Notes: generated from the letters alone by a model not told the origin. Shown: positions 32,151 through 44,269, counted from the stretch's first letter. The stretch is 64,000 bases of DNA from Conoideocrella luteorostrata (GCA_032433595.1 JASWJB010000091.1:62001-126000), one strand, 5' to 3'. Program-made: numbers and translations.

Positions 32151-33265
32151 TCCTCTCGTAGTAACATACCAAGGACTTCATCGTCGGACCATTTTAAAAT
32201 ATGCTCCCGGCGCCACTGTTCCCAGCTGAATTCCGACCCCTGGTTGAAAGTAAGTACGATCCCTCGAAAGATGGCCTGCGTCTCACTCAGATCAGGGCTC
32301 ATGCCCACCCCGAGGCCGAATGTGAAGCGGCGGACCCTGTCGGCAGATCGCGCGAAGCGCGCAAGAGGACTGCCTCTTGCCTCAAGCGCGTCTGCTAGGA
32401 GATGGTCTCGGTCGCTAAGCCCCAGTCTGCCAGAGAATACATCGCTCATATTGGCTGTGACGAGCGACGGGCCGAAGGCCTCGTATGCGGGTACCAGCCG
32501 GGCAAAACTCCAATCGATGATGCCGGTCATGTTGAAATCCTCGTCCACGAGTATGTGATCTCCCTTGTCGTCCATGTGTTTGAGAAAATACGGCCCGGCA
32601 TCCAGTTCTGCCTCAAATCCGTTGCATGATCCGTCAGCAGCAAGCTCCCCAAGGTACTTGAACATCATGTACGCGTGGGATGAGAACCGGGCAAATATCT
32701 GTCGGCTGGCAATCAGTCGCAACAACTCGTTCACCCAGGCCACGTAGTAGCTAGTAGCGTCCTGGAATAGTCCGAGGCACGAGAGGGTGCCTGTTCTGTC
32801 GCCCATCACAGGCCCAATTTGGATTGTCTCGTCTTTGCCCAAGGTGAGGGAACCAATTCGATCAAAGGGATGCCTGCTTAGCATGGTGAAGATGCTGCCC
32901 AACTGGGCGTAGACCTTGCGCATCTGATCGTCCGTAGCTGTCAGCTGGCTGAGCGGCCGACCTGGGAGCTTGTCGATCAACATGAAGGCGACGCCCACGT
33001 TGTTGTTAGCGTCACCTCGCAGACCGTAAGCGTGAAGCCGCGGTGCAGGTATCTTTGCCGTCTCCAACCATTTAAGCGTAGCGCACTCCTGCAAGAGAAT
33101 CGCATTGCTGAGCTGGTCGGAAAAGGAGGTAAAATTATGACGGGGCATTCGCGCCAACCAAGTTGAGCCATTGGCAAACTGAATCGGGACGTGGGCGTGC
33201 ATACCCCCCACAAGATGAGAATTGAATGGCCAGTCAGTGCTGTCCATGTTGCATTCCATCCCGTT

Positions 33266-33274
33266 GTTGGCTTC
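33266..33274. repeat. Left 9-bp target site duplication GTTGGCTTC
   Basis: Identical to 36242-36250. In the interrupted gene these bases encode E-A-N on the minus strand. Confidence 0.85.
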
Positions 33275-36241
33275 GGGCAAGCAAACATCGAGCCCGCGAT
33301 TTCAAATAGCAAACCCGACCTAACCCAAAACGCGTTAAGTACTCCACCACCCATTTCAGGGGAGGAAGTACCTTTTTTGTTTCTAACCTCGTCATTAGAC
33401 TCGCGCTGCACGCGTTGAACGCTCACAACGGCGCGCGTGCAACGCACTTTTCAACGCACTTTACAGTGCACTTTTCAACACACCACACATCACCAAGAGC
33501 CTCACTTCCTGCCGCCCTTTGCCTCCCTCTTTCACTATGGAATATCCTATTTAGTAGTAAGAATTCCTTACTATTAAAGACGCATTTAATGCTTTCAAGG
33601 ATTATCAGGGATTAGAGGGGTTCGCTATTACTAAGGCTAGCTGTTATTAAAGCCTACAATCCAGCGCGAAGACTATCGTTAGAGTCTAATGCCAAAGAAG
33701 CGGCACTTATTAACCTTCCCCTTTAAATATAGGCATTTATAAGAGTTCTATAAAGAAAATAAATTACCCCTTTTAAGCTATAATCTAATTAATTAAAGAC
33801 TATTAATTCTATAAAATTTATATATACTAGGCTAGTTATAATCACAAGGAAATAAAAAACCCTATAGCCTTAAGCTAGCTATAACTTTAAAGTTAAGAAA
33901 AATTTAGAACTAAAAGGATTTAAATAATAATTTTAATTAAAAGCTAGAATAAGAGATTAACTTTAAAGGAAGTTACCTGCTAAATTAAGTGTAAGTATCC
34001 TAAAATCCTTATTAATAATATAAATATATTTTTTATTTAGCGTTAACTCTAACTCTATAAATATAGCCCTAGAACATTAACATAAGCCTTTATTAAGCTT
34101 TTAGATAAGGATAACTATATTTTTTATAAGGTAATTAATCACAGGCCTTCTAGGAAGATTTAGTAGGTATTCTAGGTATATAAGGAATCCCTTTAGTACT
34201 AAAAGCAAAACTAAAAGCTATTATAAATAAATAATATATATAAGGTAAATCGCTTTAATTTACCTTTATTATAAGTCACTAGTATTATAGCTCTTTATAT
34301 AACCTTTAATACTGCCTTTAGTCTTACTATAAAGGAAGATATTCCTGCCTTTAAGTAGCTTATTACGTAGCTTTATAAGGCAGTGTAACTTATAGTAATT
34401 AAGCTCCCTTAAGTTATTATTACGGATTTTAATACTACTCTTAAGAAAGCTCTTATAAATATTATTCTATTAGCTTAATAGTAAATTTATAAGTAGCATT
34501 TACTTTAGAATATTATGCTTAATATCACAAAGAAGTAGATTAAAACCCTTAATAATTATAATATTTTAGTGCTAATAAAAAAGCAAAAAAGAGATAATAA
34601 TATATATCGCTATGCTTTAAATTATAAAGATAATTAAGTAAAGACTAGTTTATCCTTAGCAGTAGATTCCACTAAAATTAATTAATAGGTTATAGTAGTA
34701 ATTTCTTCTCCAGGAGTATTATTAGTTAAAGGATTAGCTAAGACAGCGTTTAAGCTTTATAATGCCTAGATTATAGTTATACACTAACCTATAAAGGAGG
34801 CATTTTTTAAAGAGTAGAATAAGCTATGCATAGAATTCTATAAGCAGTAGCATAAGTTTAATATTATTTCTTATAGCTTCCTTTACTAATACTAATAATA
34901 GTAATCCTTACTTACCTTAAAGATATATATCTTAAATAGCATCACGAATTTACAATATTTATAATAAAAGGCTATTAAAATTTTAGAATCTTAAGTACCT
35001 CCCGCACTAAGGGCTTATATAGTAAGCTAAAAGTACTCCTTATAAATTAATTTATTAACCTCTTTAAGCTTTAAGTCGCTATTTAAAAGCTTATAAAAAG
35101 TTAGTATACCTAGTATAGTTAAAAGTTTAAGCGCGAATTTAGTACCCGCGTTATAAATTAGGATAACTACCTAATTTTACAGAATTTAGTCTATAAACTA
35201 GGCAGAATTATAGTTAAGGAAGTAATTAAGTAAGTTATCCTAGCTAAAGATAAGGCTAAGGGCAAAATTCCTACTATAACTTATACAGGAATATTTAATA
35301 AGCAATAGGGAATTCCTTGCTATTATATAATTTTAATACTTATAAAGACTAGTAGTATATTATAGCTAACTAACTTTAACACATATTAGTGGCTTAAGGT
35401 AACTAATAATAAAGAATTACGCTAAATTAAAGCTATAAATAAGCTAAATCCTAATATTATCGTAAGATTTATAAGAAATAGCCCTATTAATGTGTCTTTA
35501 ATAATAACACTAACAAGCAGAATTCGTGATAGCCTTAAGCAAGTGTAATATTTAGTAGCTACTATAGCAGGATTATAGAGGCCTCCTTTAATAAGGGCAT
35601 TATTAGTTATAAGCAATGTAATAAGAGTATCTTTAAGAGGTAGTTATAAAAGCAGTAGTTAGTGGAATATAATAGCAGGCATTAATAATAAAATTAATTA
35701 GCTATTTTAGATAATTTAATAGACCTTACAGCAGGCATCGCAACACGCTTTATAACACTACTCACAACAGGCCTTACTACTATTAGTGCAATATCTTTAG
35801 CCTTAAATAATACCTTAGGGAGCACCTTACTATGTTATAGCACCGCCTACTATACCTACATATAATTCTAGGCCTGTTATAAGTAATACCGCCTCTGCCG
35901 TTGCGGCATACCCTCTATAGCGTCCGCCGCAGATTAGAGGATTTATGCCACCGCCGCCGTCAGAGTAGCCTCACTACTATCAATAGCTTCAATAATACTA
36001 CTATTTTAGATGAATTGCTGGATCCCACAATACTACTAGAAACGCACATATTACCGCCTGGCGATGCTCTAGTCCAGAGGAAAGGCCGCGACGCGGCAGC
36101 TAGCCACGCGTTGAACACTGCTGACATGGCGAGAAACATAAAAGGTACTTCCCCCCCTGGAGTGGGTGGTGGAGTACTTAACACGTTTTGGGTTAGGTCG
36201 GGCTCGATATTTGAAATCGCGGGCTCGATGTTTGCTTGCCC
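33275..36241. mobile_element. Mutator-like (MULE) element, 2,967 bp, degenerate
   Basis: Long terminal inverted repeats of roughly 125 bp or more begin GGGCAAGCAAACATCGAGCC at the left and its reverse complement at 36222-36241. A perfect 9-bp duplication flanks them. Nine-base duplications with long inverted repeats are the hallmark of Mutator/Hop-type elements. Between about 33550 and 35890 the sequence is strongly AT-rich, with TA-rich words and stops in all frames, and no transposase can be read. This suggests RIP or long decay of the interior. The ends keep normal base composition. It is either a non-autonomous copy or a mutated full element. Confidence 0.82.
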
Positions 36242-36568
36242 GTTGGCTTCGGACGCTAGTCTCAGGAGGTTATCCGTGTGGATCTTTCGACGTAAGCAGT
36301 CGAGTTCTTTGGTCGTCGCAGCCAGCCAAGCAGCGTCGTCGAGAGGCCCCTTCTAACCGGCCGGGTTAAATCGCGCTAGTACCCACCATCTCGATAACAA
36401 CCGTCAAGTACTTACAGGGCAGGGATGGAGTGGAGAGTCCACGTGGGTGATGCAGAAATGTTTCAAGCATCGTTCGCAATTGCCAAGATCTATGGAAGCT
36501 GCATTTCCACATGGGATGATGGAGCAAGTCCAGAAACGGTTGTCTGCAATGCTGGGAAGCGACGCCAT

Positions 36569-37200
36569 GATGAAGAAGGAGACTGTCAGCAGTGAGGCGA
36601 GATGGATGGTGAAATATCTAAAAAAGAACATCTGGCCTTCCGGTAATAGCCAGGTGACCGCTCGGCCGAAAGTGTCGGCCAGCTGAAATAGTGAGGGGGA
36701 GCCGTCTTTTTACCTTACCCGGCAGTCGGCTAGTGATGAACAAGCGGGCCGCTGTTATTTTTGAACTCCCAAGGCCCAGTCACCACGTGACCTACCCCGT
36801 GAGCCTAACGTAAGGATGCGATTGTACTTTGTGCCGCGGGGGCTGGACTTGGCCAAAACCTCTCACGCGCCCGGACTCGAACCCACGACTAGCAGAGCCA
36901 GAAGACCCTTGGTCGCTTGCATACACCCCACTGTAACTGTAAGATATGAGAAGGTGTGCTTGTTACCCCAGTAGACCTGACGAAGGATCCCAACAACAAC
37001 AGGTATCAATACTAAAGGGTCGTGCTTAAAGCAATAGGTAAAACAAAGCATTTAATTCACTTATATTTATCTATCTTAAGGAGAGGATGAGAAGTGAAAG
37101 AGGCATGCCCCCGAGCGCCGTGTAAAAGAGGGCAGGGCGCCGGGGTACCCACGAGCCTTCTTCTGTAATTACTTAGCCGCTTGGCAGGGGATCCCCAAAG
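36569..37200. other. Intergenic, kinase-like gene promoter side
   Basis: No gene. On the minus strand GGTTCGAGTCC (36872-36882) matches a pol III B-box, but no tRNA fold can be drawn around it. Confidence 0.4.
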
Positions 37201-37212
37201 CAAGTCGTTTAG

Positions 37213-37400
37213 TTTTTGGCGTCGGCGGACGATGGGCTAGGCTGGACGGCGGCGTCGGTCGTCTCAGCGGCGTCGGTCGTGTCAAACTGCAACGCCAGCA
37301 GAGCAATAACCTTCGGATCATCCTCCGACAGCCTGTAGACCTCGAGTCGATCCTTGGAGAGCCGGTCCCTTTCCTCGGCGGTCGCGCGCTCTGGGCGGCG
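37213..37400 (-). pseudogene. C-terminal fragment of an unrecognised protein
   Basis: A minus-strand frame ending at TAA (about 37213) has protein-like, acidic and helical character (TAEERDRLSKDRLEVYRLSE, DDPKVIALLALQF, then DTTDAAETTDAAV). No start or convincing upstream exon was found. Another minus-strand frame at 37405-37866 overlaps upstream but shows no clear splice link. Confidence 0.3.
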
Positions 37401-37869
37401 GCAGCTACAGCAAGTACCACCTGATTGTTAGCCTGTGGTCCTGGGCGGCTGGGTCTTTGTAAACCTCTGTGTTTAACTGTCCGGGAGTACACACCATTCT
37501 GCACAACCGCAGTGTGCGATAGTAGACAGCTCCGAGAGAGCGGACATGTTGGTCATCTTGGTCGTTGAAATGTTTTTTTTTTTTTCGTAAAGTGCGCAGC
37601 GAGGCCACGCAATTTCGCTCCATACAGCGGTAGCCAAAGTGCTTTTGTTTCGTGAAGAGTGCAGAGAGGTCAAGGAATTGCGTTCGTTGTGTGCAGGTGA
37701 AGAAGAGTGCAGAGCTGCGGGACAGGAGAGCAGCAGAACACAAGGACCAGCACGAATACGCAGGATGCCTTGGGATGCCTAAACCCGCGCTGCGGCATAG
37801 TAGGGCGGACGACTTGGTGTCACGAATCTTCAGTCGGGTCTGCGCCCAGGTGTCACGAAACTCCACTGG

Positions 37870-38780
37870 TCCCGTAGGATTGGTGGTAAACTGTTTGCCG
37901 CATTGCGACTTGCAGTCGGATTCCGAGCCTGCTCATCCCATTTTCGTTCGATCAGTGCGCGTCCGTCAAAGCAAGCTGGCTTCTGGACTCGGGAGAAGAG
38001 ATTCGTTCTTTGGGTAATGTAGGTAGTTGGATGGTTATCGGGATGATGTGGTGATGGTCGATGATGTTGGCGAAGCGTATGGACTAGCTAGCTTGCCTCC
38101 CCTCCCGGCTGGCTAGCTAGTTGCGTGGAAACCACGTGTGGGGCAGCTCGGTAAGGGCCAGTCCGCGCGTGCAAGCCGCCCCGAAGATATCCGCACGTTT
38201 CGTTGATGTGCTCCCTACGTACGGAGTACAAGGTCTGTATTTACCCCGCGCGGGGGCGTGCCTCGGTCGGTCCATTAGTAATCCAGTAAATGCCGCATAT
38301 CATGTAGTTTGACCGCCCGTAAATTCTGCCGCCATCGTGGCAAGCAGTCGCTCACTCACCGCCTCTGCCCATCCATGAGAAGACTCCTGCACCATCACAT
38401 CGTCCAGATATTGATCTTTAGCGGCTGTGTAGGCTTAGATTTACAGTTGTAAAGTGGGGAAGTGGTGCTGGTGGGGGAGAGAGAGGGGGGGGGGGCGATC
38501 TGGGATCCTGTGGGTATTCGGCGAAAAAGGAGGAGACGTATCCTGCGATGGGAGAAACGTATTAAGAAGTAGATGCGCAGTCAAAAGTGGGTACTACTAT
38601 GCATGTAACTCACATCCCAGACACTGCAAACATAAACCAGGGTCGGGACCCCATACATCATAGTTGAAGAAGACAAGTTCACGTGCTATTCGACCAACAA
38701 TTTCCCTATTACCTTCCACAGCTCGGTACTTTGTTATTTATATCCCAACCCAAGCAACCATTCCGTGTCCATGTGCCGGC
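37870..38780. other. Intergenic, no supported gene
   Basis: Contains a 12-13 base G run near 38488-38500 and palindromic CTAGCTAGCTTG/GGCTAGCTAG words near 38085-38120. No gene is recognised. Confidence 0.45.
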
Positions 38781-40476
38781 TCAATTGATCAAGTCCTTAA
38801 TCTGATCATGGTAGTCATCAATGGACATGACATCAGTCCTCGGTAGGACTGGCGCCGTTTTGATATACTCCCTGGCTGAGGATTGGGATCATCGCGTTAG
38901 CAAAGGACATTAGATGTGGAACATAAGTAGGGCAAAAGGGGGGAAAAGGATTCATACCACCCTTGTAGAGCTTTTTCCACTCCCGAACAATAGATTCAAG
39001 CTGGATATCAGCAAAGGCGACGCCGGGGATTTTGGTTTCAAACTTCTCCGCGGTATCGTGGACCTTTTGAATCTCATCTCCCATCAAGTCCCAGCCACCT
39101 TTCAGCTTTTCAGCCGTCTCCTTGGCCGGACCGATGAGTGCTTTCAAGTCCTGACACTGTTTCTAAACACATCTGATGTTTAGCTCCGGGATCGTTGGTG
39201 TTGGGCCACCACGGCGAGGGTGCGCTTACCGACATTGCAGTGACATGGCCTTGCAGTTGCTGATGCAATGCAATCTGGTCCTGCTCGGAGCTGATCAGGT
39301 CCTTCAGGGCCGCAATCTTCTTCTCGTACTTCTCAATATCCGCCTGTCTTTCCGCAAATACGACGGGGCCGGCAATTGTCCCGATAATAGGGCTATGGCC
39401 AACAGGTTAGTTGGGGGTGGATGGGTGGGTGGAGGACGCAGATGGTGCTACCTGGTGAGTGAGTGAGTGAGTGAGCAAACTTACATCCAAACGTATGCCG
39501 CGGTCATTTGTTGATCATAGCGATCTAGAAAACCTTCAAGTTAACACCCAAGCGAAGAGTTGAGACAAAGGTTTGGTGTCTCTGGACTGACCCGCATCGA
39601 TGATTTTCTGGTCGGCCGCAATATCGGTAAGCTGCGAATCAATTTTCTTCTGCAAGTCGTCGATGTCTCCCAAATCCACATTGAGAATGGAGGTCATGCT
39701 AGTTTCAGAGTCAATGAGCGCACCCTCTCTCTTGTCACACGCCTTTTCAAAATCATTCAGGGCATTCGAGACCTTCTTAGCGTGGAGCTGCATTGGTGCG
39801 ACATCACTCAGCAAATCCTCCGTGGCATCCAGAATGGCTTTCCTAGCCGCCTCCCTCTGCTGGTCAGTTGCGTCATCAGCATTGTACTTCTTGCACTGGT
39901 CAAACATGAACAAATAATAAGAGCTGTCATCAGCTCCGGCGTTGTCTGCGTAGCCGTAAATCTGAGACGCAAGCGTGTTCATCTTGTCAAAGGTGCAGAG
40001 GGCATCGAAGGCGCTGTCATCGCTATCCGCTCTCGTCCACTGTCTGCGTGATTCGGAGCTATCACCATCAAGGAAACCGGTGCAGTCCTTGTAGATCTGG
40101 GGCCAGATCACAGCACGATCAGCTATACGAATACGATACTGGCTGCACTGGGAAAGCATGAGTTCAGAAAGACGCGACTTGCCTCCTTGTAAGTACCAAT
40201 CAAACCATCAATCTGGGTCCAGATGTGGTCGGTGATCTTGCTCTGGTCCAAGATGCCAACCTTTTGGCAGAAACTGTCTTTATCGAGTGGTAAGATTCTT
40301 CCACCATGAAGATATCGGTTCAATTTGCCCATGTCCTCGTCGGCAAAAGCAAAGGTGGCCCCATCATCATCATCGTCACCACCATACGTCACGACACGTC
40401 GAGCAGCGCGCGAAGGCGTTTCCACCGTCTGTCCGATGGGGTACCATCTTGTTTCGTCGTCGCCGGCCGTGGACAT
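38781..40476 (-). CDS. Alpha-helical pore-forming toxin-like protein, 446 aa, six exons
   Basis: Exons by splice signals: 40476-40183, 40147-39592, 39524-39485, 39392-39230, 39150-38958, 38875-38781. The sum is 1,341 nt, an exact multiple of three, with TGA at 38781. The N-terminus (residues 1-98) is acidic. Residues about 110-280 form long predicted helices with coiled-coil heptads (DDLQKKIDSQLTDIAADQKI). A hydrophobic stretch follows (PIIGTIAGPVVF in exon 4), then a second long helix (RQADIEKYEKKIAALKDLIS) and a helical C-terminus. Two long helices around a hydrophobic tongue is the plan of the ClyA/Hbl/Xax alpha-pore-forming group; the size fits XaxA-like subunits. The family call is inference from architecture. 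Intron 1 is odd: a GC donor and only 35 nt. If it is not spliced, the gene is frameshifted. Confidence 0.62.
39455..39476 (+). repeat. GTGA microsatellite inside an intron
   Basis: About five copies of GTGA in the third intron of the toxin-like gene (on the coding strand CTCACTCAC). It lies just after that intron's donor. Confidence 0.8.
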
Positions 40477-40593
40477 CTTGGGCTGTGCTTATCTCGCAGG
40501 TGTGAATATGAAGAATGAGGCAGGCTGAGGAGTCCTTGATGGAGATGCAGAAGATGCGACACGGTCATTACTTCGAGAGAACTGGTTATTTAT

Positions 40594-40940
40594 TGTCAGC
40601 CCCGCTTCGACTGTACTGTAGCTGTCTGCTTCCAAATTGCATGTGTGACAGACACCTCGACCTTCGATGACCTCCGATGGTCTTCAATGACCTCCAATGG
40701 TCTTCGCTGACCCTCGCGGGGTCGCGAAACTAGCGATGCACCTAAGGGAAGTATCATGCAGCTAGCAAACCCTTCGCTGCGCGCGGTAGCCGCGAGCATA
40801 AGTAAGGAAGGAAGGGCAAGTTTGTAGGGAGACCAGAGATTAAGACCGTCATCAATAGAGTGCTACCTTGCTGCTACGAAGCAACGAATACATCTGAAGT
40901 CTTATCCATCACTCTGCCATATCAGAACCCAGTCGTGACA
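40594..40940 (-). mobile_element. LTR-like element in the divergent promoter, 347 bp
   Basis: Begins TGTCAGCCCCGC and ends CCCAGTCGTGACA. The internal ATCATGCAGCTAGCAAACCC is the reverse complement of a segment in the solo LTR at 24790-25064. No clear target duplication is seen (TTTAT versus ATGTG). It lies between the two divergently transcribed toxin-like genes. Confidence 0.6.
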
Positions 40941-41106
40941 ATGTGCATGCCGTGGAAGCGTACATCAAGGCTGCGTTACAGCATTGGGTCGATCGGCTGG
41001 CTGCCTTGTTGCGTTTTGACCTTGTCAGAACCATGGAAATGCAGGATATGGTCGGGTTCACATCATGGATGGAATGTGACAAGATGTATTTACGTATATA
41101 TGATGT

Positions 41107-41364
41107 GAGTCTGACATGATTATTCCACGAGAGAGAACTGGCTGTTAGGGGAGTTACAGGAAAGGACAAGTCACGCGCTGCATGTAGTGTACCCCTCCTA
41201 GTAGCAGTATGACGCACCCACTGCATACACACCGCGAGCCTGATATGACTATTTTACGAGAGAGAACTGGCTGTTAGGGGAGTTGCAGTAAATGACAAAT
41301 CACACACTGCATGCAGTGTAACCCTCCTAGGAGCAGTATGACGCACCCACTGCATACACACCGC
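41107..41364 (+). repeat. 129-bp tandem duplication upstream of the plus-strand toxin-like gene
   Basis: Two copies of a 129-bp unit starting at 41107 and 41236. Both contain GAGAGAGAACTGGCTGTTAG and GCAGTATGACGCACCCACTG. They differ at about ten positions. They end about 150 bp before the start codon at 41516 and may carry duplicated regulatory sites. Confidence 0.82.
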
Positions 41365-41515
41365 GAGTCTGATGTAGCCTGCCAGGGAGACCTTTGAGCA
41401 CAAAAAACCATCACCCGCGCTAACCGATCCTCTCCGATCTACAAAAGCAAATGCTTTCCGCCAATTCAAATCGTTTCTACACACAAGCCTGGTTCTCATC
41501 CCAAATTAAAGCAGC

Positions 41516-44269
41516 ATGTCTACCAACACACAGCCCAACACTCCCGCGCAATGGCAGAAATTCAGCCAGCTGAAGCCGGTGGACGACATCCCAAACCACG
41601 AGTCCAAGGATGAAGACAACGCAATGGTATGTATGAACCGCTCTTCAATCTTCCCAAGACTGAGATTGCTCTAATAAAAAAATGGCCCCCTTCGCATTGC
41701 AGGGACCAAGTTACCGTTCGATCTTTTTAGACGGAACATCCATCCTACAGCAGCTCCCAGGCTACTGTGAGATCTACACTGATATCCTCGCATTGAACGA
41801 GCCCGAGATCCAGATGTCGGCCGACGAATTGACCGACCTCGAAATCAATGCCCGGGTCATCACCGCCGACCAGCCCGTCCATCTCAACATGTCCACGCGT
41901 GGAGCCAAAAAGTGTGTCATGGTGATGTATGCTGCCGTGCTCGATCAGCGGATCAGCGTTTCGATCGAGGGCGATCAGCGCACGGAGCTGGAACTGGGAG
42001 TGGATTCTGGCCACCTGCAGGCGGAGATCAAGTTCGACGAGGGCCAGCTGGAGGTCTCTTACAGCGACCGACACGGGGACGACCGCACCCCGGCCTACCA
42101 AGCCTTCCTAGACACGGAGCTGCGCGTCGCCCTCGCGGTCTGCTGGTCATCGCCCGCCGTCGCCATCTCGATCTGCTCGTTTGTGGCCAAGTCGGCGGCC
42201 ACCGCGGGCTCGCATGCGCTGTCCCAGGCCCAAGCCGTGTCCCTGGGCCAGCAGTTGGCGGCCCATGCCATGACCGGTCCCGACTCCTACTTTGCTCCGA
42301 CCCTCACCTTTGACGATTTTGTTGTCACGCTGGAGTCCCAGCGACAGGCCGCCAAGAGTTTTCAGCAGCAATACGAGGCATTCCAGGCCGCCCAAGACCG
42401 AGTCGACGACGCCAAGGCGGCCGGGGAAACCCTTCTGGCCACCGTGCAGCACGAACAGTCAACCAGACTCGATCTGCAGTCACAGACTTTGGGTAAATAC
42501 CAGGCGGCAGCGGCTACCGTCGACGCCTGCGACAAGCTGCTCGGTGATGATGATGAGGAGCTGAGACATGCAAAAGACCGGTTCGAAACCGGTCTCGATG
42601 AGTGGATAAGGAGGCAGACCTTCCTGGCCATCTGCACAATCCTCGGCGCCGTCTTCCGTGAGTGGGCTTCCCTGTTCCTTCCTATTGAATCCCGGTCACG
42701 AGGCCATAGTCGAACTGACATGTTGCGTGCGCGGGCGCGGCCTTTAGAATTCGCGGCCGGAATCTACGCCGTCGGGAAGGGGTCGGGCGACCCAGGCGCG
42801 GTCGAAAAAATCGTCGAAGACGTTGAGAAGGCCGAAAAAGCGGCAGGGGCTGCGGAGAATGTCATCCTCGGCTCCAAGGCCTTCAAGGAGCTGTGGAAAT
42901 ATACCAAAGCATTGGGGAAGCTGTATCCCCACATTTCCGATGTCGTCTCTGCTGTGGGCAAGATCGACCGTCTGGGAGATCATGATGAGATTGACCTTCC
43001 GACCTTGGGCGGCGATGTCTCCGGCTCCGATGGGACCGATGCAGACGCCAGCTTGATCATGAGTCTGGCCGCTTGGGATGAGTGGGGGTTAGACTCGGAC
43101 CAACAGATGGAATGGGCCGTCTTGCAACAGAATCCCGCCATCGACGGAGCCAGTGAGTATCGCTTGACCCTGCGCAAACATGCGGTTCACGGCCGCGCAT
43201 TGGCCCAGGCCCAGGCCGAGGCTGTCAAGCAAGGCCAGGAATATGTCCAGGCCACCCTCATGGTGCTCCAAGCCAACCGCGACATCGAGGCCATCGACGA
43301 CCTGCTAGCCCACTACGAGGAAGAGAAAGATGCATACGCTCAGGTCGAAGCCAAGTTCTATGATCGATACCTCCAGCTGCAGACCACGCTCGTCATTCAG
43401 CTGCAATATGCGGTCGATGCCTGTCGATTCTACACCCTGAAAGAACCCGCAGTCATCCTGGACTCACAGATGTCCGTGGACGATATAACCAACTGCATTG
43501 CAGATCTGCGGGGTGCAATGCAAGATGTAGATATTCAATATGCAAACGGATACACGCGTGGGTAGCATCCAGTTATATACCGCCTTTCAATTGGGTTATT
43601 ATACGGTCGCAGCTAATCCGTATTGTCTTCGATTCAGCTACCATTCCTACCACATTTTCTGACGAGGTACGAGCCCGGCCCATGAAATTATTCAGTGGCT
43701 ATCCGAGTAAAACTGACGAGAACACTTTGTAGTTGGCATCCAATTTTCCCGAGACGGTCATTGCCGGCCTGAAGAGCAGTGAGCAAGGGTATAGTGCTAC
43801 GTTCACGCTATTGCCCATGCCAGGCGCCAACTACGACCCCGGCCCGGAAAACTACGCATACCCCTTCACAGGGGGATACCACTACCGGCTGAATGGGCTG
43901 GAGCCGCGCCTAACTGGTGTGAAACCGCTGCCCGACGCGGTGCACGATGGCCGCGCGTTTGTCAGGTTCCGCATCGAAACCTCCGGGACCTATTCGGATC
44001 TCGGGTATGACCCCGATACGAAGGAACCCAAGGTCTGGCATTTTGTCAGCAAGCTCCGACAGAACCGCTACGTCTACGAGATTGACGAGTCGGGCGCTTG
44101 GCTCCGCGACACGGAGCGAGCCCAGTACGATGACCACGAGCACGCGCAACCTCCGCCCTTCACACTCTGGAAGGTCACTCTTGAAAACCCCGAAGACCTA
44201 GATTTGAGTACACTGGAAAAGCTGGAGCTACACTGGGACGCATTCTACCGGCCGGTCTTCTCATCATGA
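41516..44269 (+). CDS. Large coiled-coil, toxin-like protein, 813 aa, five exons
   Basis: Exons: 41516-41626, 41703-42657, 42748-43557, 43638-43666, 43733-44269. The sum is 2,442 nt, an exact multiple of three, ending TGA. All introns have GT..AG ends; the 90-nt second intron is a multiple of three, so the unspliced frame also stays open. Residues about 38-150 look beta-rich. Residues about 215-345 are helical with Gln/Ala heptads (RQAAKSFQQQYEAFQAAQD). A hydrophobic segment lies across the exon 2/3 junction. A second helical pair follows (QAQAEAVKQGQEYVQATLMV), then a beta-rich C-terminal domain of about 175 residues. This suggests a pore-forming protein with receptor-type end domains. The C-terminal third recalls the coiled coil plus beta domain at the end of Tc-toxin A subunits, but I hold that loosely. 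It is divergent from the 446-aa gene, hinting at co-regulation as a pair. Confidence 0.62.

Larger units (their letters stand above)
32099..36568 (-). pseudogene. APH-like phosphotransferase gene split by a Mutator-like element
   Basis: Exon 1 runs 36568-36416 and codes a Cys/His-rich N-terminus (WTCSIIPCGNAASIDLGNC, then CLKHFCITH). A 63-nt intron (GTAAGT donor) separates it from exon 2, which starts at 36352 and is interrupted after 36242. The rest resumes at 33274 and runs to a TGA at 32099. Excluding the element and one target copy leaves 1,431 nt, an exact multiple of three. The kinase part has a HMDDKGDHILVDEDF catalytic loop and IIDWSFARLVP metal-binding motif, typical of the fungal APH/ChoK-like family (Pfam APH). 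The usual loop Asn position is His here, which I recall as common in this fungal subgroup. Both parts look otherwise intact, so the insertion appears recent relative to gene decay. The substrate is unknown. The last about 17 codons come from a repeat tail. Confidence 0.8.

Noticed and set aside
34000..35800. Retrotransposon polyprotein inside the AT-rich element
   Set aside because: Every frame is broken by stops every few codons and no conserved protease, transcriptase or transposase motif can be read.
36866..36935. tRNA-like sequence on the minus strand with a perfect B-box
   Set aside because: The T-arm stem does not pair and no acceptor, D or anticodon stems can be drawn; at most a tRNA-derived scrap.
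37405..37866. Minus-strand 153-codon frame
   Set aside because: Lys and Phe runs from simple sequence, no domain, and the start is not supported.
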